Assembly (NCBI GenBank): GCA_029553955.1
Contig: JAKPJZ010000048.1
Coordinates: forward strand, 1 to 32,950
Direction of reading: 5' to 3'
Origin: Chloroflexota bacterium
Lineage (GTDB): Bacteria; Chloroflexota; Anaerolineae; SpSt-313
Length of the DNA: 32,950 bases
Numbering within the stretch: the first letter of the stretch is position 1; every line of letters starts with the position of its first letter. Positions 15,245-22,604 of the stretch are shown here, piece after piece. Made by a program: the position numbers and the translations under genes. A model generated the notes under the pieces. The model was not told the DNA's origin and did no database searches. It saw only the letters and a program-made list of their open reading frames with translations.

Positions 15245-16371
15245 GACGGCTGATGTTGGCCGGTGGCGGCACGGGCGGGCACGTCTACCCGTTGCTGGCC
15301 GTGCTGGAGGCGTTGCCACAGGGGAGCGACGTGCTCTACCTGGGGCGCCGTGGCAGCGTGGAAGAGCGCCTGGCGGCGAAACACAACGTGCCCTTTGGCC
15401 CGATGCCTGCGGCGGCAGTGCGCGGCATGGCGCCATGGCGGGTGGTGGCCAACCTGGGCAGAGTGACGGCGGGCGTGGGGCAGGCTCTGGCGGCCATGCG
15501 CCGCTTTGCGCCCGACGCGGTGCTGGTGACCGGAGGCTACGTCTCGGTGCCGGCGGCGCTGGCGGCCTGGCTGTTGCGGCGGCCGCTCGTGGTGTGCCTG
15601 CCCGACATGGAGCCGGGCATGGCGGTGCGCTTTCTGGCGCGGCTGGCCGATCGCGTGACCGTCTCATGCCCAGAAGTGCAGGGGGCGCTGCCACAGGGGA
15701 AGACGGTGGTCACCGGCTATCCGGTGCGGCGGGCCTTCTGTGAGGGCGACCGGACGACGGCGCGGCAGCGGCTGGGCATTGCGCCCGAGGAGCGGTTGCT
15801 CGTGATCATGGGCGGCTCGAGCGGCGCGCGCAACATCAACAATGCTGTGCTTGGCTGCCTGCCCGAACTGCTGCAGATGGCCAGCGTGTGGCACATCACT
15901 GGCAACCTCGATTGTGAGCGGGTGCGCCAGGCGGCGGAGGCTGCCCTGCCCGAATCGCCCCTGCACGGCACTTGTGCGGATGGGCGATACAGGATATACT
16001 CGTATGTTGAAGGGGAAATGGCAGACCTTCTGCGGGCTGCAGATCTTGTGGTGGCGCGGGCCGGCGCGGCCACGCTGGGCGAGTTCCCCGCGGTAGGCGT
16101 GCCCAGCGTCGTGGTGCCCGGCAGCTTTGCCGGAGGACACCAGACGCCGAACGCGACCTATCTTCGGGATCATGGCGCCTCGGTGATGGTTGCCGACGAC
16201 GACCTGGCCGAGCAGCTCTTGCCTACGGTGCGTGAGCTGCTGCAAGACCCGCAGCGCCTGGCGAGCATGGCGGCAGCCGCCCGGCGATTGGCCAACCCGC
16301 AGGCGAGCCGCGCGATTGTGGCCGAGCTGCAGCGCGCAGCGCAGGGGAGGGGCCGCAGCGGCCGGAGGTAG
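15241..16371 (+). CDS. murG: UDP-GlcNAc:lipid I GlcNAc transferase MurG, variant acceptor motif
   Basis: MurG adds GlcNAc to lipid I, forming lipid II on the inner face of the membrane. The 376-residue GT-B protein has the N-terminal GGGTGGHVYPLLA, LVTGGYVSVPAAL, the donor-side GGSSGARNINN, and ARAGAATLGEFPAVGVPSVV with HQTPNA. One family motif is altered: the usual HEQN-x-x-PG segment reads LPDMEPGMAV at residues 120-129, so the His, Gln and Asn are gone while Glu-Pro-Gly remains. The ATG at 15241 overlaps the ftsW stop. The family is certain; the motif change deserves attention. Confidence 0.94.
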   Translation: MRRLMLAGGGTGGHVYPLLAVLEALPQGSDVLYLGRRGSVEERLAAKHNVPFGPMPAAAVRGMAPWRVVANLGRVTAGVGQALAAMRRFAPDAVLVTGGYVSVPAALAAWLLRRPLVVCLPDMEPGMAVRFLARLADRVTVSCPEVQGALPQGKTVVTGYPVRRAFCEGDRTTARQRLGIAPEERLLVIMGGSSGARNINNAVLGCLPELLQMASVWHITGNLDCERVRQAAEAALPESPLHGTCADGRYRIYSYVEGEMADLLRAADLVVARAGAATLGEFPAVGVPSVVVPGSFAGGHQTPNATYLRDHGASVMVADDDLAEQLLPTVRELLQDPQRLASMAAAARRLANPQASRAIVAELQRAAQGRGRSGRR

Positions 16372-16376
16372 CGCGG

Positions 16377-16967
16377 GTGTCGCAGGTGATCCGTCTCGAC
16401 CAGCTCACCCTGGCCGTCGTCGTGGTGGCCATCTTTGCCCTGCTGGGCTACCGACGGGGCATTCTGCGAGAGTTGGTGGCCACCCCGGGCATACTGCTGG
16501 CGCCAGTGCTCGCCCCGTGGCTGGGGCAGGTGCTCACGCCGTGGGCCAACCGTTTCTACCGGCTGTTCCTGTTCGCCCGCTTCGGTGGCTTGGCCACCGA
16601 CGACTTTGGGGCGGTCATGGAGAAGGTCCGCCAGGTCCAGCCGCTGATCTGCACGCCGGACGACATGATGCGCTTTGGCATCATCCTGTTCCTGGTCATC
16701 ATCGCGCTGGGGTACGCCCTGGGGCAGTGGAAGGTGCCCGGCGCGGGCGACCGCATCACGCGGCTGCTGGGTGCGGTGATGGCGACGGTCAACGGGTATC
16801 TGCTGGTGCGCATCCTGGTCGACCGGGTCTGGCCCACGCAGTTTGTCACCGTGCAGGTGCCTATGGGCAGCGTGGCGCAGCTCTTCCAGGCGCAGACGGC
16901 GGCGGTGCTCGTCGTGGCCTTTATGGCCATTGTGGTCCTGGCCCTGCAACGGGCGCAGAAAAAGTAA
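16377..16967 (+). CDS. CvpA-like membrane protein 1
   Basis: A 196-residue membrane protein with three to four hydrophobic segments (about 10-27, 35-50, 98-118 and 173-192). The N-terminal pattern GYRRGILREL after the first membrane segment resembles the CvpA (colicin V production) family, whose members include regulators of membrane and envelope processes of uncertain biochemistry. It starts at GTG 16377, five bases after the murG stop, with GGAGG inside the end of murG. It is followed 17 bases later by a second protein of the same type. It has no equivalent in well-known dcw clusters. The family call rests on pattern, not on a search. Confidence 0.65.
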   Translation: MSQVIRLDQLTLAVVVVAIFALLGYRRGILRELVATPGILLAPVLAPWLGQVLTPWANRFYRLFLFARFGGLATDDFGAVMEKVRQVQPLICTPDDMMRFGIILFLVIIALGYALGQWKVPGAGDRITRLLGAVMATVNGYLLVRILVDRVWPTQFVTVQVPMGSVAQLFQAQTAAVLVVAFMAIVVLALQRAQKK

Positions 16968-16984
16968 GCGCCCAGGGGTAGAGC

Positions 16985-17506
16985 GTGATCCCGATCGAAC
17001 TCGTCTGGCTGATCATCGTGATTCTCTTTGGTTTGATCGGAGTCGTACGCGGCTTCCTGAAAGAGCTGGGTGTCACGACGATCATGGTCGTGATGCTCTT
17101 TGCGGTGACTTTTTTCGAGAGCAAGATCACACCGCTCTTGACCAAGGTGGCCGTGCAGGTGGCGCCCAACGATGCGGCCGCGCTGCAGGCGGGGTTCTGG
17201 GTGGTGGCCATCACCTTCACGGCCTTTGTGTCGTATCATGGGCAGACCCTGGCGTTCGAGGGGACGCCGGTCAAGGGCTTTCTGGGGTTCTTTTTCAACC
17301 TGATCTCGGGGCTGGCCAACGGCTATCTGATCGCCGGGAGCATCTGGTATTACCTGGACCGGCTGGGCTATCCCTTGCTGGGCATCAGCCAGGCCACGCT
17401 TTCGCCACTGGCCAAGGCACTCGTGCCGATGATGGCGCCGCAACTGCTGGCGCCGTACCTGCTCTACGTGGGCGTGGCCCTGGTGATCTTGCGCGTGGTG
17501 CGCTAG
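16985..17506 (+). CDS. CvpA-like membrane protein 2
   Basis: A 173-residue membrane protein with hydrophobic segments near residues 5-25, 30-45, 68-88, 95-118 and 145-172. VVRGFLKELGV after the first segment is the CvpA-type pattern and matches the same site in the gene before it, so the two are likely tandem paralogues that have diverged strongly. The start is GTG 16985 with a weak AGGGGTAGAG upstream. The last codons end in a TAG that belongs to the CTAG opening a family A element at 17503, so the element supplies the stop. A role in septal wall synthesis is only suggested by its place between murG and murC. Confidence 0.65.
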   Translation: MIPIELVWLIIVILFGLIGVVRGFLKELGVTTIMVVMLFAVTFFESKITPLLTKVAVQVAPNDAAALQAGFWVVAITFTAFVSYHGQTLAFEGTPVKGFLGFFFNLISGLANGYLIAGSIWYYLDRLGYPLLGISQATLSPLAKALVPMMAPQLLAPYLLYVGVALVILRVVR

Positions 17507-17801
17507 TACTACAACCGTACTTGTCTGGGAAGGCTCGCGATCCGGGCACAACGCTTCGCGCAGAGCCGGAACGGAGCCCTTTGGGGGGTCTTTTTGGCGG
17601 GTTGGCCAGAGCCGTGGCCGCCCGCGGGCGGCCACGGCTCTGGCCAACCCGCCAAAAGACCCCTTCCGGGCCAGGGCCGGGCGCACGAGGGCATGTGCCT
17701 GCGTAGGTTTGCCCGCGCCCAAGGGGAGGCTGCGGAGCGTGTCAGCCGGCAACTATCCGGATGGCCAGCGGTGGCAGCGCCAAGTACGGTCGTAGTACTA
17801 G
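17503..17801. repeat. Family A palindromic element, copy 3 (complete, 299 bp)
   Basis: This is the best-preserved copy. The terminal inverted repeats are 20 bp with one mismatch: ctagtactacaaccgtactt at 17503-17522, and its complement at 17782-17801. A central palindrome of about 76 bases (roughly 17587-17662) has one bulged T. The left flank aligns with the reversed right flank of copy 2, and the right flank aligns with copy 1. The first CTAG contains the stop codon of the gene before it. No protein gene is present. The structure fits a non-autonomous MITE-like element. Confidence 0.88.
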
Positions 17802-17872
17802 GGCGTGTTCGCAAACCGCCGTGGCCTAGGGCCTTGTGCCCGTCCTGCTACGGGTTTGCGAATACGACCTAG
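17798..17872. repeat. Family B small inverted-repeat element, 75 bp
   Basis: The ends ctagggcgtgttcgcaaac (17798-17816) and the complement of ctaggtcgtattcgcaaac (17854-17872) are 19-bp inverted repeats with two mismatches. The interior gtggcctagggccttgtgcccgt is shared with the element before ftsZ. It shares its first CTAG with the last CTAG of family A copy 3, so the two elements are nested end to end. Together they fill the 380-base gap before murC. Confidence 0.85.
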
Positions 17873-17886
17873 CCGACACGATTGGA

Positions 17887-19317
17887 ATGCAAAGCGAGAT
17901 GAACGTGCGCAGCGATGATTATGCAGAAATGCCGCAGCTCGCGGCCGGGGCCCACATTCACGTTGTGGGTATCGGCGGCAGCGGCATGTCGGCCATCGCG
18001 CGCGTCCTGCTCGAGCGCGGCGGGTATCGCGTGTCGGGTTCGGATCGCAGCTTGTCGCCTGCGGGCCAGGCGCTGGCCGAGCTGGGCGCCACAGTCTACG
18101 ACGGGCACCGGGCGGCGCAGATCGGTGGCGCCGATGTGGTCGTTGTGTCGTCGGCGGTCCCGGCTGACAACGTCGAGGTGCGCGCGGCGCGGGCGGCGGG
18201 CATCCCGGTCGTCAGGCGGCCGGAGCTGCTCGGATGGCTCACCCAGGGGCACGAGACTATCGCCGTGGCCGGCACCGCCGGCAAGACGACGACGACGGCC
18301 ATCATTGCCCAGTTGCTGCAGGCGGCCGGGCTCGACCCTTCCTTCGTCATCGGAGGCATGCTGCCCGGCAACGGCAGCAACGCCCACGCCGGGCGGGGCG
18401 CGCATTTTGTGATTGAGGCCGATGAGTACGACCGCACCTTCCTGGCCCTGAAGCCACGGATCGCCGTCGTGACCAATGTGGAGTGGGACCATCCCGACTG
18501 CTACCCGACCTATGCCGACGTGCAGGCCGCGTTTGCGGCATTTGTGGCCGGGCTGCGGCCAGGCGGCTCGCTGGTCGCCTGTGGCGATGACCCCGGCGCG
18601 TGCGCCCTGGCGGTAGGCCGCCCGGCCGGCAGCCGCTGGCTGAGCTATGGGGTGGGCGAGCGCTGTGATGTGCGCGCAGCCGGCGTGGTGCGCAGGGGCA
18701 TGGGGCACGACCTGGACTTGGTCGTGGCTGGCGAGTGCCTGGGGCGGCTGACGCTGCGCGTGCCGGGCCTGCACAATGTGCGCAACGCTCTGGCTGCCTG
18801 TGCTGTGGCGCATGCGCTCGGCATACCCATCGGGGCGACGCGCCGGGCGCTGGCCGATTACCGCGGGGTGGCGCGGCGCTTCGAGCTCATCGGCGAGGTG
18901 GCCGGGGTCACGGTCATCGACGACTATGCGCACCACCCAACCAAGATCCGGGCAACCCTGGCGGCCGCCCGAGAGTGTTTCCCCGGGCATACGATCTGGG
19001 CAGTTTTCCAGCCGCACACCTTTAGCCGCACCGAGGCTTTGCTTGCAGACTATCGGCGCAGTTTCGCCGATGCCGACCACGTGTTGATTACGCCGATCTA
19101 TGCCGCTCGCGAGCGCGACAACGACCGCGTTTCGAGCGCTGACCTGGTGCGCGATGCGGACCATGAAGATATGCGCTGTGTGAGCGACCTGAGGTCCGCG
19201 ACGGAGGTGCTCGTTCGCAATCTCAAGGCCGGCGACGTTCTCGTGACAATGGGGGCCGGCGACTCGTACCGTGTGGGCGAAGGTGTGCTCTCACTTTTGC
19301 GGGAGAGGGTGAAATGA
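17887..19317 (+). CDS. murC: UDP-MurNAc:L-alanine ligase MurC
   Basis: MurC adds L-alanine to UDP-MurNAc with ATP, the first step of the stem peptide. The 476-residue product has HVVGIGGSGMSAIARVLLERG (UDP site) and the P-loop AGTAGKTTTT. It also has FVIEADEYDRTFL, VTNVEWDHPDCY, DDYAHHPTKIRATL and FQPHTFSRT, the last three diagnostic for MurC. The start is uncertain: ATG 17887 or ATG 17899, both after the family B element. The frame runs back to 17836, but that part is element sequence. No good promoter is visible, so it is probably read from upstream. Its stop overlaps murB by 4 bases. Confidence 0.95.
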   Translation: MQSEMNVRSDDYAEMPQLAAGAHIHVVGIGGSGMSAIARVLLERGGYRVSGSDRSLSPAGQALAELGATVYDGHRAAQIGGADVVVVSSAVPADNVEVRAARAAGIPVVRRPELLGWLTQGHETIAVAGTAGKTTTTAIIAQLLQAAGLDPSFVIGGMLPGNGSNAHAGRGAHFVIEADEYDRTFLALKPRIAVVTNVEWDHPDCYPTYADVQAAFAAFVAGLRPGGSLVACGDDPGACALAVGRPAGSRWLSYGVGERCDVRAAGVVRRGMGHDLDLVVAGECLGRLTLRVPGLHNVRNALAACAVAHALGIPIGATRRALADYRGVARRFELIGEVAGVTVIDDYAHHPTKIRATLAAARECFPGHTIWAVFQPHTFSRTEALLADYRRSFADADHVLITPIYAARERDNDRVSSADLVRDADHEDMRCVSDLRSATEVLVRNLKAGDVLVTMGAGDSYRVGEGVLSLLRERVK

Positions 19318-20240
19318 AGCCGGCGGTTGAATGCTTGGCTGAACAGCTGCGGGCAGCCGGATGGCTAGGCCGGCTGAGTGCGCAGGCGCCCCTGGCCCCC
19401 TATACCACTTTTCGCATCGGCGGCGCGGCGGACCTCGTGGTGGAGGCGACGAATAGCGCCGAGTTGCAGCAAGCCTGGCAACTGGCGCATGAGTGCGAGG
19501 TCGCCTGCCTCGTGCTGGGGCGCGGCTCCAACGTGCTGGTATCCGATCGTGGTGTGCGCGGCCTGGTCGTGCTCAACCGCTGCATCGGCTGGGAGATCAG
19601 CCCATCGGGCACACTGACGGTCGCGAGCGGCATGCCGTTGACCGAGGTGGCCGAGCGTACCGGCGCCGCCGGCTGGGCCGGCCTGGAATGGGCTGTGGGC
19701 ATCCCCGGCTCGGTCGGCGGGGCGATTGTCGGCAATGCGGGCGCACACGGCGGGTATGTGGGCGATGTGCTGACGGGGATCACCGTGTTGGATCACGGCC
19801 AGGTGCGAGGGCTGACACGCGACGAGCTCGGCCTGGGCTACCGCACTAGCATGCTGAAGACGATGCCCAACTGCAACGGCCGCCCGATCATCCTCGAGGC
19901 GGCTTTCGGCTTGCGGCCCGAAGATGCCCGCGCACTGCGGCAGCGGATGAGCGACCTGCTGCAGTGGCGGGCCGATCGCCAGCCCCAGCAGCCGAGTGCC
20001 GGCTCGGTGTTCAAGCGGACGACGCAGTACCCGGCGGGTTTTTTGATCGAGCAGGCGGGGCTCAAGGGTAAGCGGCTGGGCGGCGCGCAGGTATCGCCGC
20101 AGCATGCCAACTTTGTGGTCAACACCGGCGATGCGACCGCCAGCGACGTCAAGGCGCTGGTCGAGGAGATTCGGGAGACGGTCGCGGCGCGCTTTGGGCT
20201 GGGCCTGGAGCTCGAGATCGAGCTAGTAGGAGACTGGTAA
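19314..20240 (+). CDS. murB: UDP-N-acetylenolpyruvoylglucosamine reductase MurB
   Basis: MurB reduces UDP-GlcNAc-enolpyruvate to UDP-MurNAc with NADPH and FAD. The 308-residue protein has YTTFRIGGAADLVVEA, the FAD region VLGRGSNVLVSDRGVRG, WAVGIPGSVGGAIVGNAGAHG and GYRTSMLK. Near the C-terminus are PSAGSVFKRT, which carries the catalytic Ser, EQAGLKGKRLGGAQVS and HANFVVNTG. This is the compact type lacking the loop of E. coli MurB, as in many Gram-positive bacteria. The ATG at 19314 overlaps the murC stop, and the stop shares one base with the ddl start. Confidence 0.97.
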   Translation: MKPAVECLAEQLRAAGWLGRLSAQAPLAPYTTFRIGGAADLVVEATNSAELQQAWQLAHECEVACLVLGRGSNVLVSDRGVRGLVVLNRCIGWEISPSGTLTVASGMPLTEVAERTGAAGWAGLEWAVGIPGSVGGAIVGNAGAHGGYVGDVLTGITVLDHGQVRGLTRDELGLGYRTSMLKTMPNCNGRPIILEAAFGLRPEDARALRQRMSDLLQWRADRQPQQPSAGSVFKRTTQYPAGFLIEQAGLKGKRLGGAQVSPQHANFVVNTGDATASDVKALVEEIRETVAARFGLGLELEIELVGDW

Positions 20241-21427
20241 TGGGCGGCGAGGGCCATGGGAAGGGCAAGCTGCGCGTAGCCGTCGTTTTTGGCGGGCGCT
20301 CGGGCGAGCACGAGGTATCGCTCGTGTCGGCGGCGTCGGTCATGCGGGCGCTGGATAAGGGCCGCTATGAGGTCTACCCGGTAGGCATTACGCGCGGCGG
20401 CCGCTGGCTGACTGCGGGCGACCCTATGCTGACGTTGCAGTCGGGGCAGGGCGAGGCGGCCTCCTTGCCTGCGCAAGCGGGGACGCCTGCGCCACCTGCG
20501 CAGGCGGGGATGCCTGAGCTACCTGCGCAGGCGGGGGTACCTGGGCCACTGGCGGGGCGCGAGCTGGTACCGGGGACGAGGGAGGCGGGCTTTCCCGAAG
20601 TGGATGTGGTCTTCCCGGTGCTGCACGGCACCTACGGCGAAGACGGGACGATCCAGGGCCTGTTGGAGATGGCCGACATGGCCTATGTGGGCGCCGGGGT
20701 GCTGGGGTCGGCGCTGGGCATGGACAAGATCGCCATGAAGGATGTGTTCGTCGCCCGCGGGCTGCCGGTGGTCGATTATGTGGCCCTGAGCGCCCGCGAG
20801 TGGCGTGCCGACCCGGCGCGCTGGGCGGCGGCGATCGAGGGGAGGCTCGGCTACCCGTGCTTTGTCAAGCCGGCGAACCTGGGCTCGAGCGTCGGCATCA
20901 GCAAGGCCCACAACCGGGAGGAGCTGGTGCGTGGGCTCGACGAGGCGGCTGTCTACGACCGGCGCCTGGTGGTGGAGCAGGGGATCGACGCCCGCGAGAT
21001 CGAAGTCAGCGTCTTGGGCAACGACGAGCCGGAAGCCTCGCTGCCCGGCGAGGTCGTGCCCTGCAACGAATTCTACGACTATGCGGCCAAGTACCTGGAC
21101 GGCGAGTCGCAGTTGCTCATCCCGGCGCCGCTTTCGGAGGAGCAGACGCGCGCGGTTCGCGAGCTGGCCGTGCGCGCTTTTCAGGCGCTCGATTGCGCCG
21201 GCATGGCGCGGGCCGACTTTTTGCTGTGCCGCCGCACAGGGCGGCTCTACATCAGCGAGTTGAACACGATCCCGGGCTTTACCTCGATCAGCATGTATCC
21301 CAAGCTGTGGGAGGCGAGCGGCCTGCCATACCCCAGGCTGATCGACCGGCTGATTGAGCTGGCCATTGAGCGGCACGAGGAGCGCAGGCGTCTGCGGAGC
21401 GAGTATCCAGGCGCAAGGAGCGGGTGA
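20240..21427 (+). CDS. ddl: D-alanine:D-alanine ligase with translated REP-like repeat
   Basis: Ddl joins two D-alanines with ATP. The 395-residue ATP-grasp protein has FGGRSGEHEVSLVSA, VVFPVLHGTYGEDG, CFVKPANLGSSVGISKA, EIEVSVLGNDE, FYDYAAKYLDG, ARADFLL and ELNTIPGFTSISMYPKLW. The Tyr of FYDYAAKY points to D-Ala-D-Ala rather than D-Ala-D-lactate. Residues 76-102 are an insertion of three nine-residue repeats (LPAQAGTPA, PPAQAGMPE, LPAQAGVPG) encoded by three 27-bp DNA repeats at 20465-20545. It sits in the variable stretch before the VVFPVLHG motif, so the fold should tolerate it. The start at 20240 shares a base with the murB stop. Confidence 0.95.
   Translation: MGGEGHGKGKLRVAVVFGGRSGEHEVSLVSAASVMRALDKGRYEVYPVGITRGGRWLTAGDPMLTLQSGQGEAASLPAQAGTPAPPAQAGMPELPAQAGVPGPLAGRELVPGTREAGFPEVDVVFPVLHGTYGEDGTIQGLLEMADMAYVGAGVLGSALGMDKIAMKDVFVARGLPVVDYVALSAREWRADPARWAAAIEGRLGYPCFVKPANLGSSVGISKAHNREELVRGLDEAAVYDRRLVVEQGIDAREIEVSVLGNDEPEASLPGEVVPCNEFYDYAAKYLDGESQLLIPAPLSEEQTRAVRELAVRAFQALDCAGMARADFLLCRRTGRLYISELNTIPGFTSISMYPKLWEASGLPYPRLIDRLIELAIERHEERRRLRSEYPGARSG
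20465..20545. repeat. Three 27-bp REP-like repeats inside ddl
   Basis: Three copies of a unit close to cctgcgcaggcggggatgcc lie in frame in ddl. Read on the other strand they give GIPACAG-type peptides, the pattern often produced by REP-like intergenic repeats. The length, a multiple of three, keeps the gene intact. Confidence 0.8.
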
Positions 21428-22227
21428 TGCCCCGGCGGGCGATGGCGGTGAAGCGGCGCCCCGTGCAGGCGAGGCGCGTGCGGCGCTTTGAGATGGAACG
21501 CCCCAGCGTTGTGGCGGTGCTGAACGAGGGGGCCGCGTGGACGGCGACGAACGCGCAGCGTGTGCCAGGGCTGGCACTGGCGCTCACGGCGCTGGCGATG
21601 CTCGTGTACCTGTTCGCCAGCCCGCAGTTCTATGTCTACAAGGCTGACGTGACAGGGACGCAGCGCCTGTCGGCCGACCAAGTGTATCAGACCTCAGCGG
21701 TCGACATGAGCAGCGTCTTCTTCCTCGCGCCGCGGGCCATCGAGGTGCGCCTGCTCGAGGCGCTGCCGGGGCTCGAGGATGTACGGGTGGCGCTGGGCTT
21801 GCCGGCGCGCCTGCATATCGCAGTGGTCGAGAAGCAGGCGAGCATCGTGTGGGAGGCGGGCGAGCAGAGCCTGCTGGCCGATGAGCAGGGTGTGATCATC
21901 GGCGCCGGGTCTGCGGGGCCCGAGGCCTTGCACATTCGCGCGATCGAAGGAGCGCCGCCGGCGACTGGGCAGGCCCTCGACAGGGCCGTGCTGGAGACGG
22001 CGCTCGGCCTGAGCGATCTCCTCGGCGGGGCGCGCTCGTTTGAGTATTCGCCGCGCCAGGGCATCGGATGGCGCACGGAACAGGGCTGGCCGGTCTACTT
22101 TGGCGTGGGCGGCGACCCAAACCAGTTGGTGGCCGCGATGCGCGCTGTGATGGCCGACATCAAGCGCCAGGGCCTCAGGCCACAGTTCCTCGACGTCAGC
22201 GTGCCCGGGCGGCCTTTTTATCGATGA
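21427..22227 (+). CDS. ftsQ: Cell division protein FtsQ/DivIB
   Basis: A 266-residue bitopic protein with a very basic cytoplasmic tail (MPRRAMAVKRR onwards), one membrane segment near residues 47-66, then a POTRA-type domain (YVYKADVTGTQRLSADQVYQ) and the beta domain (LPARLHIAVVEKQASIVWEAG). FtsQ/DivIB binds FtsL and FtsB and controls septal wall synthesis. I chose ATG 21427, which shares one base with the ddl stop; GTG 21424 directly before it is in frame and adds one residue. The end overlaps sbp by 4 bases. Confidence 0.9.
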   Translation: MPRRAMAVKRRPVQARRVRRFEMERPSVVAVLNEGAAWTATNAQRVPGLALALTALAMLVYLFASPQFYVYKADVTGTQRLSADQVYQTSAVDMSSVFFLAPRAIEVRLLEALPGLEDVRVALGLPARLHIAVVEKQASIVWEAGEQSLLADEQGVIIGAGSAGPEALHIRAIEGAPPATGQALDRAVLETALGLSDLLGGARSFEYSPRQGIGWRTEQGWPVYFGVGGDPNQLVAAMRAVMADIKRQGLRPQFLDVSVPGRPFYR

Positions 22228-22589
22228 AGGAGCACAACGTGCGGCGCGATTTGCGGAGCGGGATGGTCTGGCTGCCGGCCCTTGGGCTGCTCGCGGGCCT
22301 GCTTGTCGGGTCGATGCTTTCCCTCTCGGTGCCGATCGAATACTCCCGCTATGCTGCCGTCGGCATTCTGGCGGCGATGGACTCGGTGCTTGGGGCGGTG
22401 CGTGCGGAGCTGGAAGGGACGTATCGCAGCAGGGTCTTCCTGAGCGGCTTTATCACCAACGCACTCTTGGCGGCCCTGCTGACCTACCTGGGCGACCGCC
22501 TGGGGGTGGAGTTGCACCTTGCGGCCATCGTCGCCTTTGGCGTCCGCCTGTTCAACAACCTCGCGATCATTCGTCGTCGCTTCCTTTAG
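22224..22589 (+). CDS. sbp: Small basic protein Sbp (DUF1290)
   Basis: A 121-residue membrane protein of the small basic family DUF1290. Hydrophobic segments lie near residues 15-35, 40-58, 73-92 and 98-115. Family-typical wording includes YAAVGILAAMDSVLGAVRAELEG read in parts, VFLSGFITNALLAALLTYLG and VAFGVRLFNNLAIIRRRF. In Bacillus the gene sits in the same place between division genes and ftsA. Its function is unknown. The ATG at 22224 overlaps the ftsQ stop; the upstream in-frame ATG at 22068 lies inside ftsQ. It precedes ftsA by 15 bases. Confidence 0.9.
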   Translation: MKEHNVRRDLRSGMVWLPALGLLAGLLVGSMLSLSVPIEYSRYAAVGILAAMDSVLGAVRAELEGTYRSRVFLSGFITNALLAALLTYLGDRLGVELHLAAIVAFGVRLFNNLAIIRRRFL

Positions 22590-22604
22590 TGGGGAGGAAC
22601 GCAA

